Source: Desulfobulbaceae bacterium
Lineage (GTDB): Bacteria; Desulfobacterota; Desulfobulbia; Desulfobulbales; Desulfobulbaceae
Assembly: GCA_012744275.1 (NCBI GenBank)
Contig: JAAYIE010000079.1
Location: forward strand, 1 to 41,348
Direction of reading: 5' to 3'
Length of the DNA: 41,348 nucleotides
Part shown: one piece after another, positions 34,101 to 41,348 of the stretch
How positions within the stretch are numbered: position 1 is the first letter of the stretch
Layout: every line of letters begins with the position of its first letter
Notes under the pieces: generated by a model
The model's input: the letters and a program-made list of their open reading frames with translations, nothing else
Databases searched by the model: none
What the model was told of the DNA's origin: nothing
Made by a program: the position numbers and the translations under genes

Positions 34101-34116
34101 ATGAATGCTCATTCAT
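34101..34116. promoter_or_regulatory. Palindromic operator upstream of the TetR-type gene
   Basis: ATGAATG-CT-CATTCAT is a perfect inverted repeat with seven-base halves and a two-base spacer. It overlaps the predicted transcription start and lies 33 bases before the regulator gene, the usual place for autorepression. The TGAATG/CATTCA halves recall sites of FadR/YsiA-type TetR repressors of fatty acid degradation. Confidence 0.7.
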
Positions 34117-34148
34117 TGATACTGCAACAATTTGCAATCCCTAACTAA

Positions 34149-34733
34149 ATGAAATCACTCGATAAACATCGAAAAATAATTCTTGCCGCAACCAAGGTTT
34201 TTGCCAAGAAGGGTTTTTTCAATGCACGCATCTCCGATATTGCTAAAGAAGCCAAGGTAGCTGACGGCACCATCTATCTTTATTTCGCCAATAAACTCGA
34301 TATTCTCCTCTCTGTTTTCGCGCAGGAAACGGAAAAGCTCATTGAAGAAGTGAGCACACTACTCAATGCGGAGGCAGATGTACAAAAAAAATTGGTGATC
34401 TTCATCAGGCATCACCTCCAGGCTATGCGCAAAAATCGCCCTCTGGCGGAAGTAATCCACATAGAACTGCGGCATACCAGCAAACTGATCCGCGAGTATC
34501 GCACCAACACCTTTGGCGAATATCTCAACCTCATTGCCGCCATCATCAGCGAGGGGCAGGCACAAGGCGTTTTTCGAGCCGATCTTGACGTGCAGTTGGC
34601 AAAGCTGACACTTTTTGGTGCGCTCGACGAAACCTCACGAATTTGGCTGGTTAACAGTGCTGATCTGGACCATGCCGTCTCTCAACTCGCGCTTCTTTTT
34701 CAAAACGCCTTTGGGGCAACTAAAGTACAGTAG
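34149..34733 (+). CDS. TetR-family transcriptional regulator
   Basis: The 194-residue protein begins with a TetR DNA-binding domain (about 5-55): KHRKIILAATKVFAKKGFFN, then the helix-turn-helix RISDIAKEAKVADGTIYLYFANKLD. The C-terminal region is all-helical and resembles the FadR/YsiA subgroup that binds acyl-CoA; that is inference. It probably binds the palindrome at 34101-34116 and represses its own gene. It stands divergent to purD-purE across about 207 bases and convergent with greA, 20 bases away, with no evident terminator between. No fatty acid degradation genes lie in the window, so targets must be elsewhere. Confidence 0.9.
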   Translation: MKSLDKHRKIILAATKVFAKKGFFNARISDIAKEAKVADGTIYLYFANKLDILLSVFAQETEKLIEEVSTLLNAEADVQKKLVIFIRHHLQAMRKNRPLAEVIHIELRHTSKLIREYRTNTFGEYLNLIAAIISEGQAQGVFRADLDVQLAKLTLFGALDETSRIWLVNSADLDHAVSQLALLFQNAFGATKVQ

Positions 34734-34753
34734 CTCCCTCCTCAAACCGTACC

Positions 34754-35239
34754 TCAGGGTGTGGACGAGACACTGATGCTGATTACCTCGTACTCACGTA
34801 GCCCCCCTGGTGCCTTTACGACCACCTCGTCATCCTCCTCCTTGCCAAGCAGCGCCTTACCCAAGGGGGAAAGGAAAGAAATGGCCCCACGCTTGACGTC
34901 CACCTCTTCCGGCCCCAGCAGCTGATAGGTCACCTCGGTTTCCGTAAGGACATCGAAAAGGGTAATAACCGTGCCAAACACTACACGATCCGTACGCACC
35001 GTCGAACAATCGATCACTTCAGCCCGACTGAGCTTGTCTTTCAGGGCCAGGATCCGCCCCTCAATCATACCTTGCCGTTCCTTGGCTGCATGATATTCGG
35101 CGTTCTCACTCAAGTCTCCGTGCGCCCGGGCGACCTCGATCGCCTTTATGATTTCATGCCGCTCCACCCGCTCCAGGCGCTCCAGTTCTTCACGGAGCTG
35201 TCTGCTTCCGGTTACCGACATCGGGATACGTTCAACCAT
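34754..35239 (-). CDS. greA: Transcription elongation factor GreA
   Basis: GreA enters the RNA polymerase secondary channel and stimulates cleavage of backtracked RNA. From the ATG at 35239 the product has 161 residues, close to the usual 158. It has an N-terminal coiled coil with DLSENAEYHAAKERQG, whose acidic tip residues are needed for cleavage, and a C-terminal globular domain with VTYQLLGPEEVDVKRGAISFLSPLGKALLGK. An earlier in-frame ATG at 35290 would add 17 poorly conserved residues, while AAGGAG stands seven bases before 35239. It lies downstream of the aminotransferase gene but after that gene's terminator. Confidence 0.95.
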   Translation of the reverse strand: MVERIPMSVTGSRQLREELERLERVERHEIIKAIEVARAHGDLSENAEYHAAKERQGMIEGRILALKDKLSRAEVIDCSTVRTDRVVFGTVITLFDVLTETEVTYQLLGPEEVDVKRGAISFLSPLGKALLGKEEDDEVVVKAPGGLREYEVISISVSSTP

Positions 35240-35302
35240 CTCTTCACTCCTTGATCGTGCTGCATTGTTTCTCTTGCGCACCGAAACCATGTTCCGGCAC
35301 TT

Positions 35303-35339
35303 GTAAATAAAAAATTCCCGCCATTATATGCGGGAATTT
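35303..35339 (-). terminator. Rho-independent terminator after the aminotransferase gene
   Basis: AAATTCCCGC (35312-35321) pairs perfectly with GCGGGAATTT (35330-35339) around eight bases, followed on the minus strand by TTTTATTTA. It separates the aminotransferase gene from greA. Confidence 0.85.
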
Positions 35340-35377
35340 GACTAACAAATGAAACTATTTTGCCCGGGTTCAGCGAC

Positions 35378-36562
35378 CTACCTGTAAAAATCTCCGATGG
35401 CTGCAACTACCCAGGCAATCTGCTCAGCCTGCAGGCCCGGGTAAATCGGCAGGGCCAGGGTGTCGGCAGCTGCTTTTTCCGCTTCAACAAAGCGTTGGTT
35501 GCGGTTCAGCTGGGCAGGCAGACATTCCTGCTGGTGCAGGCAAAGCGGATAATATATTTCACACCCGATCTGGCGTGACTGCAGGAAGTCGCGCAGTTCA
35601 TTTCGTCTGGGTGCTCGGATAATGAACTGATTATAGATATGATGACGGTGCTCGCTTGCGCCTGCAAAACCGGCATACACCTCCGCGGGCAATACGATTG
35701 GATTGTCAACCAGGCCTGCCTCGGCAAAAAGTTGCCGATATTTGGCGGCATTATTTACGCGGGCCAGGTGCCACTCATCCAAATAGTCCAGCTTGACCGC
35801 CAGCACCGCCGCCTGTACAGCATCCAACCTGAAGTTACCTCCCACCCGCTGGTGGTAGTACTTTGGTTCTGCGCCATGGTTACGGATAGAGCGGACCACA
35901 TCGGCATAGGCACTGTCTGAGGTGATCAGCATGCCGCCATCGCCAATACCACCAAGGTTTTTGCTGGGAAAGAAGGAAAAGCAGCCGCACAAACCCATAC
36001 TGCCGGCACGTTGCCACTGCACCGAACCATCCTGCTGTACAAAGGGATATTCCGCACCAATGGCTTGGGCCGCATCTTCAACCACAGGCACCTCATATTC
36101 TGCAGACAGGACCTTAAATTTCTGCATATCAGCGCACTGGCCGTAGAGGTGTACCGGCAGAATTGCCTTGATTTTTCGTCCATTTTTCCGGTCTGCTTCC
36201 AATATGGCCTCGGCCTGACCGGCATCCATATTATAACTGTCCGGATCAATATCCACAAAAATCGGCCAGGCACCCAGTCGCAGCACCACACCCATGGTGG
36301 CAAAAAAACTGTAGGGAGTGGTTAGCACCAAATCGTCGCGGCAGATATTCAACGACATCAGTGCTGCCAACAGGGCATCGGTGCCGCTGGAGAGCCCTAT
36401 GCCGAACGATGCACCGCAGTAGGCGGCAATGCGTTCTTCAAATTCGCTTACCTCCGGCCCCAGAATATAGCCGGTGGAATCCAGCACCCGGGTAAATGCA
36501 TCAAGAATCCTGGGCCGCAACTGCTCCAGTTGCGGCTTTAAATCAAGCAGGGGAACCTTCAT
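35378..36562 (-). CDS. DegT/DnrJ/EryC1/StrS-family sugar aminotransferase
   Basis: The 394-residue PLP enzyme belongs to the family that aminates keto groups of nucleotide sugars. It has MKVPLLDLKPQL at the start, GLSSGTDALLAALM for PLP-phosphate binding, VVEDAAQAIGA with the Asp that contacts the PLP ring nitrogen, and the PLP-binding Lys in FFPSKNLGGIGDGGM. The close relatives I recall are WbpE/WlbC-type transaminases of UDP-3-keto-glucuronate derivatives, but the exact substrate cannot be read. It starts 27 bases after rpoH on the same strand, without a clear ribosome site, and ends at a terminator. Its place behind rpoH suggests shared transcription; no other surface-polysaccharide genes are nearby. 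Confidence 0.92.
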   Translation of the reverse strand: MKVPLLDLKPQLEQLRPRILDAFTRVLDSTGYILGPEVSEFEERIAAYCGASFGIGLSSGTDALLAALMSLNICRDDLVLTTPYSFFATMGVVLRLGAWPIFVDIDPDSYNMDAGQAEAILEADRKNGRKIKAILPVHLYGQCADMQKFKVLSAEYEVPVVEDAAQAIGAEYPFVQQDGSVQWQRAGSMGLCGCFSFFPSKNLGGIGDGGMLITSDSAYADVVRSIRNHGAEPKYYHQRVGGNFRLDAVQAAVLAVKLDYLDEWHLARVNNAAKYRQLFAEAGLVDNPIVLPAEVYAGFAGASEHRHHIYNQFIIRAPRRNELRDFLQSRQIGCEIYYPLCLHQQECLPAQLNRNQRFVEAEKAAADTLALPIYPGLQAEQIAWVVAAIGDFYR

Positions 36563-36589
36563 GAGTATTTGGTTGTGAAAAGAAAAGGG

Positions 36590-37573
36590 TCAGGTATCAC
36601 GGCCGGCCGAGCCAGGAGCCGCTACGATAGTGTCACCATCAAGAAAATCTTGGATATCAGGAAGGTCCTTTTCCAACTGGCGACGCAGTTTTTTCAGCAG
36701 GTTAGCCTCGATCTGGCGCACCCGCTCCCGTGAAATACCGAATTCATCGGCAATAGTCTGCAAGGTTTTGGGCTCATCGGTAAGCAAACGGTCCTGCAGA
36801 ATCATCCGCTCCTTATCATTGAGCTTGTCGTCAATGGCAGCCAGCACACTACCCAAACGCTCGCGCATCTGCTGGCTGGCCACCATCTCCTCGATTCCGG
36901 GCCCGTCTGAGGGAAGGAAACTTTTCTGCTCATCTTCAGAGTCACTGCGAACCGGCGCTTCCAAGGACACATCCCAGTTATCCATGCGCTGGCTCATTTC
37001 AACAACTTCACTTTCTTTTACATTCAGCCGTTCAGCAAGGAGCTTGACATCCGGCTTGAATCCCTGAGACTCCAGCAGCTTCTTTTCCTTGTTCAGACTA
37101 AAAAACAGCTTGCGCTGGGCCTGGGTGGTGCCGATTTTAACAAGCCTCCAGTTGTCCATGATAAACTTGAGGATATAGGCACGAATCCAGTAGGCGGCAT
37201 AGTAGGAAAATTTCACTCCCCGATAGGGGTCAAATTTCTTGGTGGCCTGCACCAAACCCACATTGCCCTCCTGCACCAGATCCATAAAGTTTTGCATCCA
37301 GTACTTCTGAAAATCCATTGCCACCTTGACCACCAGACGCAGGTTGGATGACACCAACCGATAGGCGGCGTTCGGATCTCCGGTTTCCTTGAAGCGAACT
37401 GCCAAGTCCTCGGTCTCTTCGCGGCTGAGCAACTCATACTGGCTGATTTCCTGCAAATAGCGATGCAGGGCCGGGTTACTGAGCGCAGGAAGATTTTCCT
37501 CATTTTCAATCAGGACCAGAGGCTGATGCAAGGGCTCTTCAGTCTGTAGTTCAATGGTATTGTCTTCTTTCAT
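36590..37573 (-). CDS. rpoH: Sigma-32-type RNA polymerase sigma factor RpoH
   Basis: This sigma-70-family protein of 327 residues is the heat-shock type. It has region 1.2 (NPALHRYLQEISQYELLSREE), region 2 with DLVQEGNVGLVQATKKFDP and FSYYAAYWIRAYILKFIM, the RpoH-box-like QRKLFFSLNKEKKLL, region 3 and region 4 with DEFGISRERVRQIEANLLKKLR. Sigma-32 directs transcription of chaperone and protease genes, and hslVU are classic members of that regulon. The frame opens at TTG 37594; ATG 37573 behind AGGA is chosen. A strong hairpin lies in the leader at 37598-37633. The gene is divergent from lepA. Confidence 0.93.
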   Translation of the reverse strand: MKEDNTIELQTEEPLHQPLVLIENEENLPALSNPALHRYLQEISQYELLSREETEDLAVRFKETGDPNAAYRLVSSNLRLVVKVAMDFQKYWMQNFMDLVQEGNVGLVQATKKFDPYRGVKFSYYAAYWIRAYILKFIMDNWRLVKIGTTQAQRKLFFSLNKEKKLLESQGFKPDVKLLAERLNVKESEVVEMSQRMDNWDVSLEAPVRSDSEDEQKSFLPSDGPGIEEMVASQQMRERLGSVLAAIDDKLNDKERMILQDRLLTDEPKTLQTIADEFGISRERVRQIEANLLKKLRRQLEKDLPDIQDFLDGDTIVAAPGSAGRDT

Positions 37574-37597
37574 CTGTTCCTGAAATAGCAACAAAAC

Positions 37598-37633
37598 AAG
37601 CCCGAGTCAAGGTGGCCACCACCTTGTGGGCTT
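37598..37633 (-). other. Strong two-part hairpin in the rpoH leader
   Basis: The outer stem AAGCCC (37598-37603) / GGGCTT (37628-37633) and the inner stem AAGGTGG (37609-37615) / CCACCTT (37619-37625) stack with a small internal loop. On the minus strand the stem is followed by a T-rich GTTTTGTT and then the rpoH ribosome site. It could be an attenuator or part of a thermosensor; a terminator for some plus-strand transcript is less likely, since no plus-strand gene ends here. Confidence 0.55.
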
Positions 37634-37764
37634 TTCTAAGTTAAACTGTACTCGAATTAAGAAAAAAAAACACTGTTATCTGCCGATATCGCCTCTTGTT
37701 TAATTATCCGCACATTTGTGCTATGAATGTGCAGGTATTTATCCTTTCTCAGAGCTTAGTAAAC

Positions 37765-39558
37765 ATGAACAATATTAGAAATTTCAGCATTATAGCACAT
37801 ATTGACCATGGCAAGTCAACCTTGGCCGACCGGCTGATTCAGCTTTGTGGTATGGTAAGCGATCGCGAATACAAAGATCAGTTGCTCGATAATATGGATA
37901 TCGAGCGGGAACGCGGCATCACCATCAAGTCGCAAACCATCTGCCTGCCGTATCGCGCCCAAGACGGACAAAATTACACATTGAACCTGGTCGACACCCC
38001 CGGCCACGTGGACTTCAGCTACGAGGTATCGCGGGCGCTGTCATCCTGCGAAGGGGCTCTGCTCCTTATTGACGCCGCCCAGGGTGTTGAGGCCCAGACT
38101 CTGGCCAATCTGTACCTGGCCATGGAAAATGATCTAGCCATCATCCCGGTAATTAATAAAATAGATCTACCGGCTGCGGAACCGGAAAAAATCGCCACGG
38201 AAATAGAAGAAGACCTTGGCCTTGAAGCCGAAACCATCCAGCGCTGCTCAGCTAAGACCGGGGAAGGCGTGGCGGATTTGCTGGAAGCCATTGTCACCCA
38301 TCTGCCGCCGCCCCAGGGCGATGCAACGAAGCCGCTGGAGGCGCTCATCTTTGATGCCAGCTACGACCCCTACCGGGGCACAGTCATCTCAGTGCGCATC
38401 ATGAACGGCACCCTTAAAAGCGGCGATGTTATTGTCTTTATGTCCAACGGCGCCGAATACAGGGTGGAGGAGTTGGGCCATTTTCGCCTGCGACGTGAAG
38501 CAGCCAAACAGCTCAGCGCAGGTGAAGTAGGTTATATTATTGCCGGGGTGAAAACGGTTTCCGACACCCGGCCAGGCGATACGATCACCTTGAAAGACAG
38601 GCCTGCACCCGCGCCCCTGCCCGGCTTTCGCGAAGTACAGCAGGTGGTGTTTTCGTCACTCTATCCTGTTTCCACGGACGATTACGAAGACCTCAGCAAT
38701 GCCCTGGAAAAGCTCAAACTCAACGATGCAGCCCTCACCTTTCAAAAGGACTCTTCCGCAGCGCTCGGTTTTGGCTTCCGCTGCGGCTTTCTTGGCCTCT
38801 TACACCTTGAAGTGGTGCAGGAGCGGCTGGAGCGCGAGTTTGATATCTCGCTCATTCTCACAGTTCCCACGGTAAAATACATTTTTTATTTGAATAACAG
38901 CACCACGCTGGAAGTGGATAACCCTTCCTATTTCCCTGATCCTGCCACCATCGACCGTATCGAGGAGCCCTACATCAAAGCCACCATCCATATTCCGGAG
39001 CGCTACATGGGGGTGATCATGACGCTCTGCATGGAACGCCGGGGCGAAAACACCAAGTACCATTATCCCATGCCCGGCCGCATCGAGTTCAACTGCGAAC
39101 TGCCCCTGGCCGAGGTGATTTACGATTTTTACGACCGGCTCAAGTCCGTGACCCAGGGCTATGGTTCCTTTGACTATGAACTGGCTGATTACCGCACCAG
39201 TGACCTGGTGAAAGTGGATATTTTAGTCAACGGCGAGCAGGTGGACGCGCTTTCCCAGCTGGTGCACCGTAGCCGGGCCCGGGAACGCGGGCTCAAGGCC
39301 TGCGAAAGCCTGAAGGAGGAAATTCCGCGCCAGATGTTCAAGATTGCCATTCAGGCCGCCATTGGCGGTAACATCATTGCCCGGGAAACCATCTCTGCCC
39401 TGCGCAAAGACGTGACTGCAAAATGCTATGGTGGTGATATTTCACGTAAAAGGAAACTGTTGGAAAAACAGAAGGCGGGCAAGAAGCGCATGAAGACCGT
39501 AGGCAATGTGGACATCCCCCAACGAGCCTTCTTGGCGGTATTGAAGTCGGATCAGTAA
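37765..39558 (+). CDS. lepA: Elongation factor 4 (LepA)
   Basis: LepA is a ribosome-dependent GTPase related to EF-G, linked to ribosome assembly, initiation or back-translocation. From the ATG at 37765 the product has 597 residues with the classic start MNNIRNFSIIAHIDHGKST (G1), then ERERGITIKSQT (switch I), DTPGHVDF (G3), NKIDLP (G4) and SAKTGEGV (G5). Domain II, the LepA-specific domain (RCGFLGLLHLEVVQERL) and the C-terminal domain ending ISRKRKLLEKQKAGKKRMK are all present. The frame is open further upstream, but the chosen start gives the standard N-terminus. It is divergent from rpoH. Confidence 0.97.
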   Translation: MNNIRNFSIIAHIDHGKSTLADRLIQLCGMVSDREYKDQLLDNMDIERERGITIKSQTICLPYRAQDGQNYTLNLVDTPGHVDFSYEVSRALSSCEGALLLIDAAQGVEAQTLANLYLAMENDLAIIPVINKIDLPAAEPEKIATEIEEDLGLEAETIQRCSAKTGEGVADLLEAIVTHLPPPQGDATKPLEALIFDASYDPYRGTVISVRIMNGTLKSGDVIVFMSNGAEYRVEELGHFRLRREAAKQLSAGEVGYIIAGVKTVSDTRPGDTITLKDRPAPAPLPGFREVQQVVFSSLYPVSTDDYEDLSNALEKLKLNDAALTFQKDSSAALGFGFRCGFLGLLHLEVVQERLEREFDISLILTVPTVKYIFYLNNSTTLEVDNPSYFPDPATIDRIEEPYIKATIHIPERYMGVIMTLCMERRGENTKYHYPMPGRIEFNCELPLAEVIYDFYDRLKSVTQGYGSFDYELADYRTSDLVKVDILVNGEQVDALSQLVHRSRARERGLKACESLKEEIPRQMFKIAIQAAIGGNIIARETISALRKDVTAKCYGGDISRKRKLLEKQKAGKKRMKTVGNVDIPQRAFLAVLKSDQ

Positions 39559-39635
39559 ACAAAGGCCTAATCTTGCTGATCAACTTTTGAGTAACATAGC
39601 GAACGAAGCCAGCCTGTTATTCGATTGGAGGCCTT

Positions 39636-41348
39636 ATGGGAACAACACAAGCCCTTCGTTCTGTCTGCCCCTTTGACTGCCCGGATACCTGCGGCCTGCT
39701 GGTGACCGTGGAAAACGGCCGGGCCATCAAGGTAACGGGGGATCCACAACACCCGGTCACCCGTGGCCTGCTCTGCCCCAAGATGCAGCACTATGAAGAA
39801 AGCGTGCACTCCCCGCGCAGGCTGACCAAGCCGCTGTTACGGGTGGGCGCGAAAGGTGCGGGGGACTTTGTTCCTATTTCCTGGAAAGAGGCCATCCAGC
39901 GTATTTGCGCCCAATGGCAAGCGCTCATCACCCAATACGGCGGCGAATGCATCCTGCCCTATTCCTATGCAGGTACCATGGGGCTGGTGCAGCGCAATGC
40001 TGGACACCCCTTATTTTATGCCCTGGGCGCTTCCCGGCTGGAACGCACCATCTGCTCACCAGCCAAAGATGCAGGCTGGAAGATGATCATGGGGCAGACG
40101 CCTGCCATGGATCCGGAGGAAATCGAGCACAGTGACCTGGTCATCCTGTGGGGCATCAATGCAGCGGCAACCAGCATTCACTGCATGCGCGACGCCCTGG
40201 CCGCCAAGCGCAGGGGCGCTATCCTTTGGGTGATCGACACCTATCGCAACCGCACCGCCGAGGCGGCCAGCGAAAGCTTTCTGATTAAACCGGGAACAGA
40301 TGGCGCGTTGGCCCTGGGCATGATGCATGTTCTGGTACGTGACCGGCTCTGTGACGAGGTCTTTATCCGCGATAATGTGCTCGGCTTTGCAGAATTCGCC
40401 AGCACTGTACTGCCAGACTGCAGCCCGGAGAAAATGGCGGCAGTCTGCGGCCTTGAGGCAGCAAGCATTGAGCATATGGCCCATGCTTTTGCCAAGGCAA
40501 AAGCGCCCTTTATTCGCCTGGGCAGTGGGCTTACCCGCTATGCCAACGGCGCCATGACCGTGCGCACCATCACCTGCCTGCCTGCGCTCATCGGCGCCTG
40601 GCAAGAACCGGGCGGCGGCCTTTTGGCTGCCACCGCCACCGCCGCAGCCTTTCCTCAACACCTCATCATCCGGGAAGACTTTAGCAAAAAACCAACCAGG
40701 CTGGTCAACATGAACCAGTTGGGCCATGCCCTCAATCAGCTCGACTCGCCGCCCATCAAGTCTCTGTACGTGTACCATTCCAATCCGGCAGCGGTCACGC
40801 CAGATCAGAATACGGTTATTCGCGGCCTTATGCGGGAAGACCTGTTCACCGTGGTGCATGAACGCTTTCTCACCGACACCGCCCGCTATGCAGATATTGT
40901 CCTGCCCGCGACTTCTTCGCTTGAGCATGGCGATATCTACCGTTCCTATGGCAGCTATGTGGTGCAGTGCTGCGATGCGGTGATTGCCCCGCTGGGTGAG
41001 GCCAAACCCAATTGGGATGTTTTTTGCCTGCTGGCCAGGGGCATGGGCCTGGACGATCCTTTTTTTGAGCAGCCAGCTTCCGCACTTGTTGAACAGCTAC
41101 TGGTCGAGGAAAACGACTGGCGCGATGCAGCCATGAATGCAGCAATCCGCGCTGGCGAGCCGGTGCGTCTGCGGGTGCCGGGGCAGGCGAAAACGGCCTG
41201 GCAAACACCCTCGGGAAAGATTGGAATACTGAACGAACACTTGGAAGAACCGCTGCCGCGTTTACTCCCCACCCATGCCAGCCAGGATGGCTACCCCCTT
41301 TACCTGCAATCAGCGTCCACCCCCTATGCGCTTAACTCCAGTTTTTAC
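39636..41348 (+). CDS. Molybdopterin (bis-MGD) oxidoreductase, N-terminal part (cut by window end)
   Basis: The plus strand reads open from ATG 39636, behind TTGGAGG, to the window edge: 571 residues without a stop. The N-terminus carries a [4Fe-4S] motif with C11, C15, C19 and C47 (VCPFDCPDTCG and LLCPK), typical of the DMSO-reductase family. RTICSPAKDAGW (about 137-148) marks the active-site loop; C140 lies where NapA and formate dehydrogenases place the Mo ligand (Cys or selenocysteine). Later marks are LWGINAAATSIHC, LIKPGTDGALALGM and IVLPATSSLEHGD. No twin-arginine signal is present, so it should be cytoplasmic. The family includes uncharacterized YyaE-like enzymes; the substrate is unknown. 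Confidence 0.9.
   Translation, partial: MGTTQALRSVCPFDCPDTCGLLVTVENGRAIKVTGDPQHPVTRGLLCPKMQHYEESVHSPRRLTKPLLRVGAKGAGDFVPISWKEAIQRICAQWQALITQYGGECILPYSYAGTMGLVQRNAGHPLFYALGASRLERTICSPAKDAGWKMIMGQTPAMDPEEIEHSDLVILWGINAAATSIHCMRDALAAKRRGAILWVIDTYRNRTAEAASESFLIKPGTDGALALGMMHVLVRDRLCDEVFIRDNVLGFAEFASTVLPDCSPEKMAAVCGLEAASIEHMAHAFAKAKAPFIRLGSGLTRYANGAMTVRTITCLPALIGAWQEPGGGLLAATATAAAFPQHLIIREDFSKKPTRLVNMNQLGHALNQLDSPPIKSLYVYHSNPAAVTPDQNTVIRGLMREDLFTVVHERFLTDTARYADIVLPATSSLEHGDIYRSYGSYVVQCCDAVIAPLGEAKPNWDVFCLLARGMGLDDPFFEQPASALVEQLLVEENDWRDAAMNAAIRAGEPVRLRVPGQAKTAWQTPSGKIGILNEHLEEPLPRLLPTHASQDGYPLYLQSASTPYALNSSFY

Noticed and set aside
40056-40928. A 290-residue open frame on the minus strand opposite the molybdoenzyme
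   Set aside because: The plus strand has a complete family signature with iron-sulfur cysteines; the antisense frame is a shadow.
1-41348. CRISPR arrays, tRNA or rRNA genes, insertion sequences and prophage genes
   Set aside because: No spaced direct repeats, cloverleaf-like intergenic segments, transposases or phage proteins were seen; the only recombinase is the housekeeping XerC.

Overview
The window reads as a chromosomal segment of a Gram-negative anaerobe-like proteobacterium, most plausibly from the Desulfobulbales or nearby Desulfobacterota. The evidence is lipid A genes of the LpxD-FabZ-LpxA-LpxI type, outer-membrane proteins, sigma-32 with HslUV, a CHASE2 sensor operon, a small dual-CxxC protein and a bis-MGD molybdoenzyme. 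Assignment to a family is inference from gene content. No plasmid, phage, insertion sequence, CRISPR array, tRNA or rRNA was seen; most genes are housekeeping.

Layout. 1-1432 (minus): the 5' part of a YadA-like trimeric autotransporter adhesin, preceded by a leader with a cobalamin riboswitch, its own promoter and a hairpin terminator. 1479-4700 (plus): promoter, xerC, hslV, hslU. 4822-5340: a two-zinc-ribbon protein. 5632-10824 (minus): rtcB, then a large eukaryote-like purL ending at a terminator. 10919-12794 (plus): a Gate-type membrane protein and a ZIP metal transporter. 12978-13890 (minus): a small outer-membrane beta-barrel with clear promoter, leader hairpin and terminator. 14075-21738 (plus): cytoplasmic-type NamZ, then lpxD-fabZ-lpxA-lpxI-asnS-hflX. 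22028-22758 (minus): pyrE plus a 56-residue dual-CxxC protein missing from long-ORF searches. 23038-24876 (plus): glmS. 24958-29688 (minus): response regulator, LysM/FecR protein and CHASE2 histidine kinase in one operon. 29882-31207 (plus): three-rhodanese lipoprotein. 31495-33941 (minus): a fused purD-purE and tsaC. 34064-34733 (plus): a TetR regulator with a palindromic operator. 34754-37573 (minus): rpoH, a DegT-family aminotransferase, greA. 37765-39558 (plus): lepA. 39636-end (plus): the first 571 residues of a molybdopterin oxidoreductase.

How the parts fit: purL and purD-purE serve purine synthesis, pyrE serves pyrimidine synthesis; glmS, lpxA, fabZ, lpxD and lpxI feed amino sugars and acyl chains into lipid A; rpoH and hslUV belong to heat-shock proteolysis; hflX, lepA, greA, rtcB, tsaC and asnS act on ribosomes, transcription or RNA.

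The points most worth a second look are the cobalamin riboswitch in front of an adhesin gene; hflX, which seems to start at a non-canonical AUC codon behind a perfect Shine-Dalgarno; the LysM/FecR-CHASE2 sensory operon; the PurD-PurE fusion; and a strong hairpin in the rpoH leader. All calls come from reading the sequence; no alignment or database search was run.
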